From NCBI RefSeq assembly GCF_029590555.1, contig NZ_CP081001.1, positions 1 through 64,000 of the forward strand: a stretch of DNA of 64,000 nt, in the 5' to 3' direction. Below, in pieces: positions 9,371 through 18,518 of this stretch (position 1 is its first letter; each line of letters begins with the position of its first letter). This stretch comes from Sphingobium sp. V4 (GTDB lineage Bacteria; Pseudomonadota; Alphaproteobacteria; Sphingomonadales; Sphingomonadaceae). The position numbers and the translations under genes were made by a program. Under the pieces are notes generated by a model. It was given only the letters and a program-made list of their open reading frames with translations, was not told the DNA's origin and searched no databases.

Positions 9371-10074
9371 AGCGCCATGCCGCGCCGGTCGCGCTGGCGC
9401 TGCTGATCCTGCTGATGGGGGTAGCGATGCTGGTCGGCTGGCAACGCTATAACCGCGATTATGTGGTGGCGGTCGAGGATGACGGATCGGCGGTGACGAA
9501 GATCATCGCGGAGAAGATCGCTGGCTCGGCCAGTCTGCGCGTCTCGCAGCTCAACGGCACGATCCAGAGCACGGCGCAGGACGTGCGCGGCTTTGGCTGG
9601 CTCAAGTCCGACCAGGTGGTGAAGATGCCCTATTCTGTCGATTATTTCATCGATCTGGGCGGCCTCTCGGCGCGTGATCTGGAATGGAACCCGCAAAGCC
9701 GCACCCTCATCGTCAATGCGCCCGATGTGAAGCCGGATCGGCCCAATCTGGACGAGGCGCGCCGGACCCTGGTGCGTACCAGCGGCCTGTTCGTGACGCG
9801 GGAGGCGGGTGAGGAACTGAGCCGTCGCACCTCTGCGCACGCGCAGGTCCGGGCCGAAGCCTCGGCCCGATCGCCCGAGCGCATGGCGCAGGCGCGCGAA
9901 TATGGCCGCGCGGCGATCGGAAAAGTCATGGCCGCGCCGCTGGCCGCGATGGGCTATGATGATGCGCGGGTGATCGTCACCTTCCCGCCCGAGCGCAAGG
10001 AAGCGAACCGGGAGCGATGGGACGTGACCACGCCGATCAACGAGGTACTGGCCAACGAGCGGCGGCAGCGCTAG
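9355..10074 (+). CDS. DUF4230 domain-containing membrane-anchored protein
   Basis: Protein of unknown function with one N-terminal membrane anchor (residues about 9-28, APVALALLILLMGVAMLVGW) followed by a periplasmic domain of the DUF4230 type. The domain is recognised by the Tyr-Ser-Val-Asp-Tyr-Phe-Ile-Asp-Leu strand, the NPQSRTLIVNAPDVK segment and the alanine-rich helical tail ending in a VIVTFPPE strand. Length 239. The start overlaps the metallo-hydrolase gene and nadA follows 45 bases later on the same strand, so it may be part of that transcript. No biochemical role can be assigned. Confidence 0.78.
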   Translation: MADALKRHAAPVALALLILLMGVAMLVGWQRYNRDYVVAVEDDGSAVTKIIAEKIAGSASLRVSQLNGTIQSTAQDVRGFGWLKSDQVVKMPYSVDYFIDLGGLSARDLEWNPQSRTLIVNAPDVKPDRPNLDEARRTLVRTSGLFVTREAGEELSRRTSAHAQVRAEASARSPERMAQAREYGRAAIGKVMAAPLAAMGYDDARVIVTFPPERKEANRERWDVTTPINEVLANERRQR

Positions 10075-10118
10075 GGCGCGCGCAAAGGGCCAGACATGGG
10101 ACCGAGGAGTATCAGGGT

Positions 10119-11105
10119 ATGACCGCCGTCACCGCCATTCCGCAGGGCATTGACCTGCGCGCGGAAATCGATCGCCTGCGCAAGGAGCGCAACGCCGTCA
10201 TCCTGGGCCACTATTACCAGACGCCCGAAATCCAGGACTTGTCGGACTTTGTCGGCGACTCCCTTGAACTGTCGCGCAAGGCGGCGGAGACGGACGCGGA
10301 CGTCATCGCCTTTTGCGGCGTGCGCTTCATGGCGGAAACGGCCAAGATCCTCTCCCCCGAAAAGATCGTCGTGCTGCCGGACATGGACGCCGGCTGCTCG
10401 CTGGAGGACAGCTGCCCGCCCGCCCAGTTCAAGGCGTTCCGCGAGGCGCATCCCGATCATATCGCGCTCAGCTACATCAACTGTTCGGCCGAGGTGAAGG
10501 CGCTCAGCGACATCATCGTCACCTCCTCGTCGGCGGAAAAGATACTGGCGCAGATCCCGAAGGATCAGAAGATCATCTTCGGCCCCGACAAGCATCTGGG
10601 CGGCTACCTCAAGCGCAAGCTGGGTCGCGACATGCTGCTCTGGCCGGGGGTCTGCATCGTGCACGAGGCGTTCAGCGAAACCGAACTGCTCAAGCTCAAG
10701 GCCCAGCACCCGGACGCGCCGATCGCCGCGCACCCGGAATGCCCGCCCTATATCGTCGATCATGCCGATTATGTCGGATCGACCAGTGGCATACTGGATT
10801 TCGCCAAGACCATGCCCGGCGACACGCTGATCGTCGCGACCGAACCGCATATCATCCACCAGATGCAGAAGGCGGTTCCGCACAAGAATTTCATCGGCGC
10901 GCCCGGCGCCGACGGCAACTGCAACTGCAACATCTGCCCCTATATGGCGCTTAACACGATGGAGAAGCTGTATCTCGCCCTGCGCGACCTCCAGCCGCGC
11001 ATCGAAATGGACGAGACGCTGCGGCTGCAGGCGAAGAAGAGCCTCGACCGGATGCTGGAAATGGCCAGCGGCACGGTGGGTCAGGGCGATCTGGGCGCGC
11101 GCTGA
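10119..11105 (+). CDS. nadA: Quinolinate synthase
   Basis: Iron-sulfur enzyme that condenses iminoaspartate with dihydroxyacetone phosphate to quinolinate in de novo NAD synthesis. The 328-residue product has the N-terminal RNAVILGHYYQTPEIQDLSD motif and cluster cysteines at 122 (NCSAEVKALSD), 208 (HPECPP) and in the 268-273 group (NCNCNICPYM). The frame stays open upstream to 10017, but the ATG at 10119 is preceded by GAGGAG and gives the normal N-terminus. Its partner nadC lies 770 bases downstream, separated by a toxin-antitoxin pair on the other strand. No nadB is in the window, so the iminoaspartate source is encoded elsewhere. Confidence 0.95.
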   Translation: MTAVTAIPQGIDLRAEIDRLRKERNAVILGHYYQTPEIQDLSDFVGDSLELSRKAAETDADVIAFCGVRFMAETAKILSPEKIVVLPDMDAGCSLEDSCPPAQFKAFREAHPDHIALSYINCSAEVKALSDIIVTSSSAEKILAQIPKDQKIIFGPDKHLGGYLKRKLGRDMLLWPGVCIVHEAFSETELLKLKAQHPDAPIAAHPECPPYIVDHADYVGSTSGILDFAKTMPGDTLIVATEPHIIHQMQKAVPHKNFIGAPGADGNCNCNICPYMALNTMEKLYLALRDLQPRIEMDETLRLQAKKSLDRMLEMASGTVGQGDLGAR

Positions 11106-11111
11106 GGCGAA

Positions 11112-11540
11112 TCAGCTGCGATAGGTGAGCCGCTTTTCGCTGAGCATCGGCTGGTGCCATAATGTCTGGCAGGGAAAGGCGGCGAAGGCCGGATCTCGCG
11201 TCAGCAAGGTCAGGCCTTCCAGTTCCGCCTGCGCCGCCAGCATCCGATCGAACGGGTCGCGATGCGGCGCGTCATAGGCGCCGGCGCGCAGGCCGTGCGC
11301 CATGGTCAGGTTCAACGGCTTGAAATCCGCATCCAGGACCGCCGCCTCATAGCGATCCAGATAGGGCAGGAGTTGCGGCAATTTGCCCAGGCGCGCCTTG
11401 GTCGCGATTTCCCAAGCATTGACGCTGCTGACGAAAATCCGGTCGGCCCCGCTTTCGATCATCTGATCGATCGTGTCGGGCAAAAGGCTGCGATCGGTCC
11501 ACCACCAGATCAACACATGGGTATCCAGCAACAGTCTCAA
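11112..11540 (-). CDS. PIN-domain toxin of a type II toxin-antitoxin pair (VapC-like)
   Basis: Predicted PIN-domain ribonuclease toxin. It shows the family's acidic active-site pattern: LLLDTHVLIWW at the N-terminus, SVNAWEIATKARLGK in the middle and APHRDPFDRMLAAQA followed by LLTRDPAF towards the C-terminus. The chosen start is TTG at 11540, which begins MRLLLDTH, overlaps the antitoxin stop and is preceded by GGAGGGG at eight bases. An ATG at 11558 would add six residues. It is downstream of and overlaps a Phd/YefM-type antitoxin gene, the usual antitoxin-first order. The target RNA is unknown. Confidence 0.85.
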   Translation of the reverse strand: MRLLLDTHVLIWWWTDRSLLPDTIDQMIESGADRIFVSSVNAWEIATKARLGKLPQLLPYLDRYEAAVLDADFKPLNLTMAHGLRAGAYDAPHRDPFDRMLAAQAELEGLTLLTRDPAFAAFPCQTLWHQPMLSEKRLTYRS

Positions 11541-11788
11541 TCGCCATGCCCCTCCCACAGGCGCAATTCTTCTTCGGGCAAGGGATCGAAAATCTCGTCG
11601 CCGACCGTGAAGAGGCCAGCAAACTGGCCGCCCCGACGTTTCGGACGCACCTGTACTGCATCGATCGGAACCAATTTCGCATAAGGCTTGCCGGCCTTGG
11701 CAAGGATGATTTCCTCGCCGGCATGAGCGCGGTCCAAGAGTTTGGAAAAGTGCGTCTTGGCTTCGTGAACATTGACGGTGGCAGTCAT
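11537..11788 (-). CDS. Phd/YefM-family antitoxin
   Basis: Small antitoxin that should neutralise the PIN toxin and autorepress the operon. The N-terminus MTATVNVHEAKTHFSKLLDR is the Phd/YefM signature (a DNA-binding dimer beginning with a beta strand and the helix HEAKTHFSKLL), followed by GEEIILAKAGKPYAKLVP. The C-terminal acidic tail (EIFDPLPEEELRLWEG) is the expected toxin-binding part. The frame is open to 11812, but the start at 11788 gives the exact family N-terminus and leaves the palindromic operator outside the gene. Length 83. It overlaps the toxin start by four bases. Confidence 0.87.
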   Translation of the reverse strand: MTATVNVHEAKTHFSKLLDRAHAGEEIILAKAGKPYAKLVPIDAVQVRPKRRGGQFAGLFTVGDEIFDPLPEEELRLWEGHGD

Positions 11789-11798
11789 GAGCTTAATA

Positions 11799-11822
11799 TG
11801 GACTAAGTCCATGGACTAAGTC
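11799..11822. promoter_or_regulatory. Tandem palindromic operator of the toxin-antitoxin operon
   Basis: Two adjacent copies of TGGACTAAGTC, 13 bases apart, lie directly upstream of the antitoxin start. Each copy contains GGACT-A-AGTCC or a near version of that inverted repeat, and AGTCCATGGACT across the junction (11806-11817) is a perfect 12-base palindrome. Tandem dyads right before a Phd/YefM gene are where these antitoxins bind to autorepress. Binding is inferred from position and symmetry. Confidence 0.6.
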
Positions 11823-11874
11823 AAGTCCGGAAACGGGTTGCGGCGCGCGGTGCGACACGGCTAGAGAGGGCGCC

Positions 11875-12723
11875 ATGACCTTCTCCCTCCCCGGTTTCGA
11901 TCTCGATGCCTTCATCGCTGCCACCCTGGCCGAGGATCTTGGCCCGGGTGGCTGCGACGTCACGAGCGAGGCGGTGATCCCCGCGGACGCTGTCTTCGAA
12001 GGCGTGATGGACAGCCGTGACGCGGTGACGCTGGCGGGGCTGCCGCTCTCCATAGCCTTCTTCCGCGCGCTCGACCCGGACGTGACGATCGAGCCGTTGC
12101 ATCAGGATGGCGATCGCGTCGCAGCCGGCACCGACATATTGCGCATCCGGGGCAAGGCGCGGGCAATGCTGACGGCGGAGCGATCGGCGCTCAACACCGT
12201 CCAGCACCTGACCGGCATTGCCACCATGACCCGCGCCTATGTCGATGCGATTGCGGGCACGGGCGCGACCCTGCTCGACACGCGCAAGACGATTCCGGGC
12301 CTGCGCGTCCTGGAAAAATATGCCACCCGCATGGGCGGGGCGACCAACCATCGCATGGGTCTGTGGGACGCGGCGATGATCAAGGACAATCATGTCGGGG
12401 TCGCCGGATCGGTCGAGGAAGCGGTGCGCCGCGCAGTGGCCGCAGGGGTCGATCGGATCATCGTCGAGGTCGACCGGGTCGACCAGATCGAGCCGGCGCT
12501 GGTGGCAGGCGCGACGCATCTGCTGCTCGACAATATGGACGCTTCCACCCTGCGCGGCGCGGTGGCCCTGGTCGCGGGGCGCGTGCCGACCGAGGCATCG
12601 GGCGGCGTGACGCTGGAGACCATACGCGCCAGGGCCGATACGGGCGTCACCTATATCAGCGTCGGCCGCCTGACCCAGTCGGCTCCGGCTGCCGACATCG
12701 GCCTCGATTTCGCCTGTGCTTAA
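11875..12723 (+). CDS. nadC: Nicotinate-nucleotide pyrophosphorylase (carboxylating)
   Basis: Converts quinolinate and PRPP to nicotinate mononucleotide, CO2 and pyrophosphate, the step after NadA. The 282-residue protein has the type II phosphoribosyltransferase layout: AATLAEDLGPGGCDVTSEAV, the LTAERSALNTVQHLTGIATMT segment, the substrate motif LLDTRKTIPGLR at about 140-151, KYATRMGGATNHRMGLWDAAMIKDNH, and the barrel end VTLETIRARADTGVTYISVG. It is on the same strand as nadA but separated by the inverted toxin-antitoxin operon, so it probably has its own promoter. The following RNase T2 gene begins at the nadC stop. Confidence 0.95.
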   Translation: MTFSLPGFDLDAFIAATLAEDLGPGGCDVTSEAVIPADAVFEGVMDSRDAVTLAGLPLSIAFFRALDPDVTIEPLHQDGDRVAAGTDILRIRGKARAMLTAERSALNTVQHLTGIATMTRAYVDAIAGTGATLLDTRKTIPGLRVLEKYATRMGGATNHRMGLWDAAMIKDNHVGVAGSVEEAVRRAVAAGVDRIIVEVDRVDQIEPALVAGATHLLLDNMDASTLRGAVALVAGRVPTEASGGVTLETIRARADTGVTYISVGRLTQSAPAADIGLDFACA

Positions 12724-12724
12724 A

Positions 12725-13423
12725 ATGCTGCTGCCCCTGATCGCGCTTGCCATGCCGGGCGTCGCCATGGCGCAGGCCGGCCAATGCCGCCTGCCTGCGG
12801 TGATCGCCCGCCCGCATGTCGAAGGGCCAAGCGACAGCGAACCGAAGCGCGTCCTGCCGATCGGCTATTATACGCTGGCGGTCAGCTGGACCCCGCAATA
12901 TTGCAAGACGTCGCGCGGCGGCGCGCGCGATGCGTTTCAGTGCCGGTCGGACAACAAATTCGCCTTCACGCTGCATGGCCTCTGGCCCGACGGCTATGAC
13001 CGGGAATGGCCGCAATATTGCAAGTCCGCTGGCCCCCTGCCGCGCAAGGTGATCCGAGACCATCTCTGCGCTACGCCCTCGGTGCAGCTGATCCAGCATG
13101 AATGGGTCAAGCACGGCACCTGTATGCCGACGACCCCGACCAAATTTTTCGCCCTGTCGCGCAAACTCTACGCCGCCCTGCGCTATCCCGACATGGCGGC
13201 GCTAGCCGCGCGAACCATCCTGTCTGCGCGCGATTTCGCCAAAGCCTTTGCCGCGGCGAATGCAGGCATGGTCGAGGACGGCATCCGTCTGAACGTTACA
13301 CGCGACGGAAGCTTGAGCGAAGTGTGGATCTGCATGGACCGCCAGTATCGCTACATCGCCTGCCCGCCGCAGCAGGGCGGGGTCAAGGACCGGGCGCAAT
13401 TGCGGATCGAACCGTTCCGCTGA
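12725..13423 (+). CDS. Secreted ribonuclease T2 family protein
   Basis: Extracytoplasmic endoribonuclease of the RNase T2 family. A signal peptide (MLLPLIALAMPGVAMAQA) starts the protein. Both catalytic segments are present: CAS I as FTLHGLWP and CAS II as HEWVKHGTC, each with its histidine, plus paired cysteines for disulfides. Length 232 from the ATG at 12725; a GTG nine bases upstream within nadC is an alternative. It abuts nadC with one base between, so cotranscription is likely. It probably scavenges RNA in the periplasm for nucleotides or phosphate. Confidence 0.88.
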   Translation: MLLPLIALAMPGVAMAQAGQCRLPAVIARPHVEGPSDSEPKRVLPIGYYTLAVSWTPQYCKTSRGGARDAFQCRSDNKFAFTLHGLWPDGYDREWPQYCKSAGPLPRKVIRDHLCATPSVQLIQHEWVKHGTCMPTTPTKFFALSRKLYAALRYPDMAALAARTILSARDFAKAFAAANAGMVEDGIRLNVTRDGSLSEVWICMDRQYRYIACPPQQGGVKDRAQLRIEPFR

Positions 13424-13426
13424 CCG

Positions 13427-13849
13427 TCACCCGTCGATCGTCACCGTAGAGGGATGGTGGCGGTCGAGATGCTTGCGGATGATGCGCAGATTCTTGCTGT
13501 TGGACTTGTAGAGAAAGTCGAACAGGTCGCCCGCGAAGGGGATCGCGCCGATCAGCGTATCGACGCCGACATTGGCGGCCATGCGGGTGATCTGCCATTT
13601 CGACATGCCCAGATTGCGTGCTTCCCACACGATCCACGCACCCATGGCCGCCGTCGCGATGTCGCCGACCACCGGGATCAGGCCGATCAGGCTGTCGAGC
13701 CCCACGCGCCGGGTGGTGCCGGGAATGACGAACAGCCCCTCCAGCATCGCCTCCATCGCCTCGATCCGGCGGCGCACCGAGGCCGGATCGCGGCCAAAGC
13801 CCGGCAAGTCCCGAACCATGCGGTCGAACTGATCCTGCGAAAGCGCCAT
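13427..13849 (-). CDS. DUF4112 domain-containing protein
   Basis: Small membrane-associated protein of the uncharacterised DUF4112 family. The repeated hairpin is clear: DSLIGLIPVVGDIATAAMGAW (about 52-72) and DTLIGAIPFAGDLFDFLYKSN (about 98-118), two copies of a D-x-L-I-G-x-I-P-x-x-G-D motif with hydrophobic helices, ending in a basic tail (KNLRIIRKHLDRHH). Length 140. It lies head to tail with the solute-binding lipoprotein upstream (19 bases apart) and converges with RNase T2. Function unknown. Confidence 0.83.
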   Translation of the reverse strand: MALSQDQFDRMVRDLPGFGRDPASVRRRIEAMEAMLEGLFVIPGTTRRVGLDSLIGLIPVVGDIATAAMGAWIVWEARNLGMSKWQITRMAANVGVDTLIGAIPFAGDLFDFLYKSNSKNLRIIRKHLDRHHPSTVTIDG

Positions 13850-13868
13850 TATCCTGTCTCCTTGCCCC

Positions 13869-15365
13869 CTAATTGGGGCGGCGGAAGAGATGGTTCAATG
13901 GGTGGCGCGCGCGGGGCGAGGGCATGAAGCCGGTCAGCCGCCTGGACACCAGCGACCAGCGGACGGGCGCGCCCAGCGCGATATAACCGTTATGCGCCTG
14001 CATCAGCGCTTCGGCCTCGGCGATCCGCGCGCTGCGCTCCGCAGCCGTACTGGCGAGGCTGGCGGCCTGCAACTGGGCGTCGGCGGCGTCGCTGCAATGC
14101 ACCTTTCGCGCGCAGCCGACCCGGCCCAGATACCAGAGCGCGCTGTCATAGGGTGCGACCTCGTCGATCAGGCGCAGGTCCGCAGGCGCCCCCGTATCGA
14201 CCCGGCGCGCGTCGAGGCCGATGGCGGCCAGGTCGCGGCGCAGAAGGCCGAACAGCAGGGTCGCGCCCGGTCCGGTGGGCAGTGCGATACGCAGCGTCGG
14301 CGGTGCGCCATTGTCCGCGCGCCAGCGCGTGATGGTCGCGCTCGCCTGCGCGCGGCGATCCTCCATTGCCATTCCCGCCCAGGCCGGCGGGGTGGGATTG
14401 CGGCCCAGGTCCAGCGCAGACGGCACGATCTGTTCGGTCGTGGCCCATCCGCCCAGCGGGAAGACGGCCGGCAGCTGGCTGCGATCGATCGCCATGTTGA
14501 TCGCTGCGCGGACATTGTCGTCGTCCAGCAGCTTGCCTTCGCCCACCATGGTGAGGCCCAGCAATCCCTGCACTGGGTCGGCGCGCACCGCATCCCGATC
14601 AATCCCGGCGGGCAGCAGCAGGGGCAGGTCCGAAAAGCGGCCGCCCAGCACCAGCGCCGCCTGCCTTTCCCGGAAACGGATGATGGCGAGCGCCGCGCCT
14701 TCGCTGCGCAACACGCGCAGTTGCGACGGGGGAACCGGACCTTCGGCCGATTTGTCATCGCCGGTCGATCGATCGATCGGCGTCAGCAGCAAGGCCTTGC
14801 CCTGTGCCGCGCGGCGATAGGGACCGGTGCCGCCCTCGCGCGAAAGCACGCCCATTTGCGGCTGGGCCAGCATCTGGAGCATGAAGGGGCGGGCTGCGGC
14901 CATGCGGATTTCAATCACCTCGCCGGTCATGGGCACCACGGTCTGCACCGCGTCGAGCGGCCCGTCCGGATCGAAGCGGCGCAAAGAGACGATACGCGCC
15001 ATCACTATGCGCGCGACATCGGGCGCGGTTACGCGGGTGCCGTCCGCCCAGAAGGCGCGGCGCAGGCGGAAGATATAGCTGCGCCCGTCATCCTCGACGA
15101 TCCATCGCTGCGCCAGTCCTGGCAGGATGTTGCCCGCGGCATCGAAGCCGACCAGCCCCTGCGCCGTGCTTTCCAGCATCAGCTTGGCGGCGGGGTTGGG
15201 GAGATTCTGGAGCGGCTTCGCGAAATCGTCGCGGTCGCCCACTATGCTGACCACCACCGGCCCGCTGCCTTCGCCCGAACAGCCGGCGAGCGCGGCGCCG
15301 ATTGCGACGCTTGCTGTCAGCAGGCCGCGCCGGCCATGGCCGAGAAGGAGGGAGAGGACGCCCAT
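13869..15365 (-). CDS. ABC-type solute-binding lipoprotein, family 5 (peptide/nickel type)
   Basis: Predicted periplasmic lipoprotein of the DppA/OppA/NikA family. The lipobox is ALAGC at about residues 25-29 after a hydrophobic signal. The family pattern includes LAQRWIVEDDGRSYIFRLRR followed by FWADGTRVTAPDVARIV (about 84-120), and DDDNVRAAINMAIDRSQLPAV. At 498 residues the length is usual. No permease or ATPase gene is nearby, so it is an orphan receptor, either using a transporter encoded elsewhere or having another role. It is divergent from the porin gene, with a Pho-box-like repeat between. Confidence 0.82.
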   Translation of the reverse strand: MGVLSLLLGHGRRGLLTASVAIGAALAGCSGEGSGPVVVSIVGDRDDFAKPLQNLPNPAAKLMLESTAQGLVGFDAAGNILPGLAQRWIVEDDGRSYIFRLRRAFWADGTRVTAPDVARIVMARIVSLRRFDPDGPLDAVQTVVPMTGEVIEIRMAAARPFMLQMLAQPQMGVLSREGGTGPYRRAAQGKALLLTPIDRSTGDDKSAEGPVPPSQLRVLRSEGAALAIIRFRERQAALVLGGRFSDLPLLLPAGIDRDAVRADPVQGLLGLTMVGEGKLLDDDNVRAAINMAIDRSQLPAVFPLGGWATTEQIVPSALDLGRNPTPPAWAGMAMEDRRAQASATITRWRADNGAPPTLRIALPTGPGATLLFGLLRRDLAAIGLDARRVDTGAPADLRLIDEVAPYDSALWYLGRVGCARKVHCSDAADAQLQAASLASTAAERSARIAEAEALMQAHNGYIALGAPVRWSLVSRRLTGFMPSPRARHPLNHLFRRPN

Positions 15366-15424
15366 GTCGGTCCCAGGATTAGCCGTTCATCGCCGTGCCG
15401 CCAACCGGGATCAGTTCAGAGCAT

Positions 15425-15442
15425 ATGTCATAAAAATGCCAT
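15425..15442 (+). promoter_or_regulatory. Pho-box-like direct repeat upstream of the porin gene
   Basis: ATGTCAT, four A residues, then ATGCCAT: two 7-base half-sites starting 11 bases apart with an AT-rich spacer, as in the PhoB consensus (CTGTCAT-N4-CTGTCAT). It lies 65 bases upstream of a gene for a phosphate-selective-type porin in otherwise GC-rich DNA. PhoB control is inferred from the match and the neighbour's family. Confidence 0.5.
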
Positions 15443-15506
15443 CATACCTACGCCTGTTTGTAACAGAAAATTCATACGGGCGTCGCCAGACATGGAAGGG
15501 AAACAG

Positions 15507-16913
15507 ATGACGCCCCGAATTCGACTGGCTGCCGGTACCGCGCTGGCGCTGCTGATGACGCCGGTGCCGGTCGCCGCCCAGGCGATCAGCGCCGCAGAGG
15601 CCGATGCGCTGCGGGCGCAGATCGCCGCGCTGAAGGCGCAGGTCGACCGGCTGGAGGCGCGACTGGACAGCGCACCCGCCGCGCCGCAGGCTGCCGCCGT
15701 CGCCCCGACGACGTCGCCGGTGCCCGCTCCGCCGGTCCAGGTGGCGCAGGCCAAGCCTGCCGGCGATACGGCGGTCAGTTGGAAGGGCGGACCCGTCTTC
15801 AGCAAGGGCGCGGCCAGCTTCCACGTCAAGGGACGCATCCAATATGATGCCGGGCTGCTGATGACCCCGGATAGCGTCAATGACCGGGCCAAGGGATATT
15901 CCAACGAACTGCGCCGGTTGCGACTGGGCGGTGAAGGGCAATTGGGCGGCGGCTTCGGCTATAAGCTGGAACTGGAGCTGTCCGACAACAGCGTCGACCT
16001 GGTCGACACCTTCATCACCTATGAAAAGGGGCCGTGGCTCGTCACCCTGGGCAATCACAACGCCTTCCAGTCGTTGGACGAACTCATCAGCGACACCGGC
16101 GGCGCGGTGATGGAGCGCGCGGCCTTCACCGATGCGTTCGGCTTCGAGCGGCGGCTGGGCCTGTCGGCGCAATATCGCTCCGGCATCCTGCTGGCCCAGG
16201 CGGGCATCTTTTCCGACAGCGCCGATTCGCTGACCAATGATTCGGATGGCGCCGATGGCGGCGACGAAAACAACAGCTACGGCGTCGACGGCCGCGTCGT
16301 GCTGGCGCCGAAGCTGGGCAAGACCCAGCTGCATTTCGGCCTGTCGGGCCATTGGCGCGATTTCCAGCGGTTGAGCGAAAATCCGCAGCGTTACCGCCAG
16401 CGCGCCTATCTCCACTCCGCCAACAGCCGCTTCCTCGCGACGCCCAACATTCCGGCCGATGGCGAGAGCCATTATGGGCTGGAGTTCGCTGGCGAGCGCG
16501 GGCCGCTCTGGTGGGCGGGCGAGGCGCACTGGCTGCGCGTGTCGCGGCCGGGCCTTGCCGATCCGACCTTCTTCGGCGGCTATGGCGAGGTGGGCTATGT
16601 CCTGACCGGCGAAAGCCGCGGATACAAGAATGGCATCTTCGGCATCGTCAAGCCCGACAGCCCGGTCGGCAGCGGTGGCTGGGGCGCGTTGCAGGCGACG
16701 CTGCGCTACGATTATCTCAGCCTCAATGACAAGGATATCGTCGGCGGTACCCAGAATGGCGTGATCGCGGCGCTGGTCTGGACCCCGGTCGAATTTCTGC
16801 GCTTCAACGTCAATTACGCCCATCTGCAATATACCGACGCGGCGATCCGTGCGGGCAGCCGGCGCGACTATGGCGTCGACGTGATCGGATGGCGCGCGGA
16901 ACTGGATTTCTGA
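15507..16913 (+). CDS. Porin of the OprO/OprP (phosphate-selective) family
   Basis: Outer-membrane beta-barrel porin. Signal peptide is residues 1-24 (LAAGTALALLMTPVPVAAQA). It is followed by a coiled coil (AEADALRAQIAALKAQVDRL) as in OprO/OprP-type porins, an Ala/Pro linker, then a barrel with alternating aromatic strands (AASFHVKGRIQYDAGLLM, RRLRLGGEGQLGGGFGYKLE) and a C-terminal aromatic residue (WRAELDF). Length 468. The frame is open far upstream to 13890, but GGAAGGG precedes the ATG at 15507 with correct spacing and the signal peptide starts there. The upstream Pho-box-like repeat suggests induction under phosphate limitation; the solute is not proven. Confidence 0.88.
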   Translation: MTPRIRLAAGTALALLMTPVPVAAQAISAAEADALRAQIAALKAQVDRLEARLDSAPAAPQAAAVAPTTSPVPAPPVQVAQAKPAGDTAVSWKGGPVFSKGAASFHVKGRIQYDAGLLMTPDSVNDRAKGYSNELRRLRLGGEGQLGGGFGYKLELELSDNSVDLVDTFITYEKGPWLVTLGNHNAFQSLDELISDTGGAVMERAAFTDAFGFERRLGLSAQYRSGILLAQAGIFSDSADSLTNDSDGADGGDENNSYGVDGRVVLAPKLGKTQLHFGLSGHWRDFQRLSENPQRYRQRAYLHSANSRFLATPNIPADGESHYGLEFAGERGPLWWAGEAHWLRVSRPGLADPTFFGGYGEVGYVLTGESRGYKNGIFGIVKPDSPVGSGGWGALQATLRYDYLSLNDKDIVGGTQNGVIAALVWTPVEFLRFNVNYAHLQYTDAAIRAGSRRDYGVDVIGWRAELDF

Positions 16914-16923
16914 CCCACGGCCA

Positions 16924-16962
16924 TCGGCATCCGGCGCGGCGCTGAGTCGGCCCGGATGCCGA
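16924..16962 (+). terminator. Hairpin downstream of the porin gene
   Basis: TCGGCATCCGG (16924-16934) pairs perfectly with CCGGATGCCGA (16952-16962) around a 17-base loop, 11 bases after the porin stop. There is no T-run, so this is a termination or mRNA-end-protecting structure rather than a classical intrinsic terminator. Confidence 0.45.
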
Positions 16963-17055
16963 CCCCGGTCATCGCGCCGGCAAGGGAGATGCGGGTCCGC
17001 TTCAATCACTAAGCCTTGGAATTTCACGCGCTCGCCCTACATCGGGATCAGTTTT

Positions 17056-17070
17056 TGCGATTGATTCTCA
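17056..17070. promoter_or_regulatory. Fur-box-like site before fumC
   Basis: On the minus strand this reads TGAGAATCAATCGCA, matching the 7-1-7 Fur core TGATAATNATTATCA at 10 of 14 scored positions and keeping GAGAAT intact. Around it ATTGA-TTC-TCAAT (17060-17072) is a perfect dyad. It lies 15-29 bases before the fumC ATG, downstream of a candidate promoter TTGGAA-N16-TACATC (17016-17043), so a repressor here could block transcription. The role is inferred. Confidence 0.5.
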
Positions 17071-17084
17071 ATTGGGAGTGTTGA

Positions 17085-18470
<1,386 letters not shown>

Positions 18471-18518
18471 TCCAGATCAACTGGCGGAACCGGGCGCGCT
18501 CCGGTACATTGACCGCCT

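Noticed and set aside
13890..15506. Plus-strand open frame running into the porin gene from far upstream
   Set aside because: It is the reverse shadow of the solute-binding lipoprotein; translation is Arg/Gln-rich and the porin signal peptide and ribosome site fix the start at 15507.
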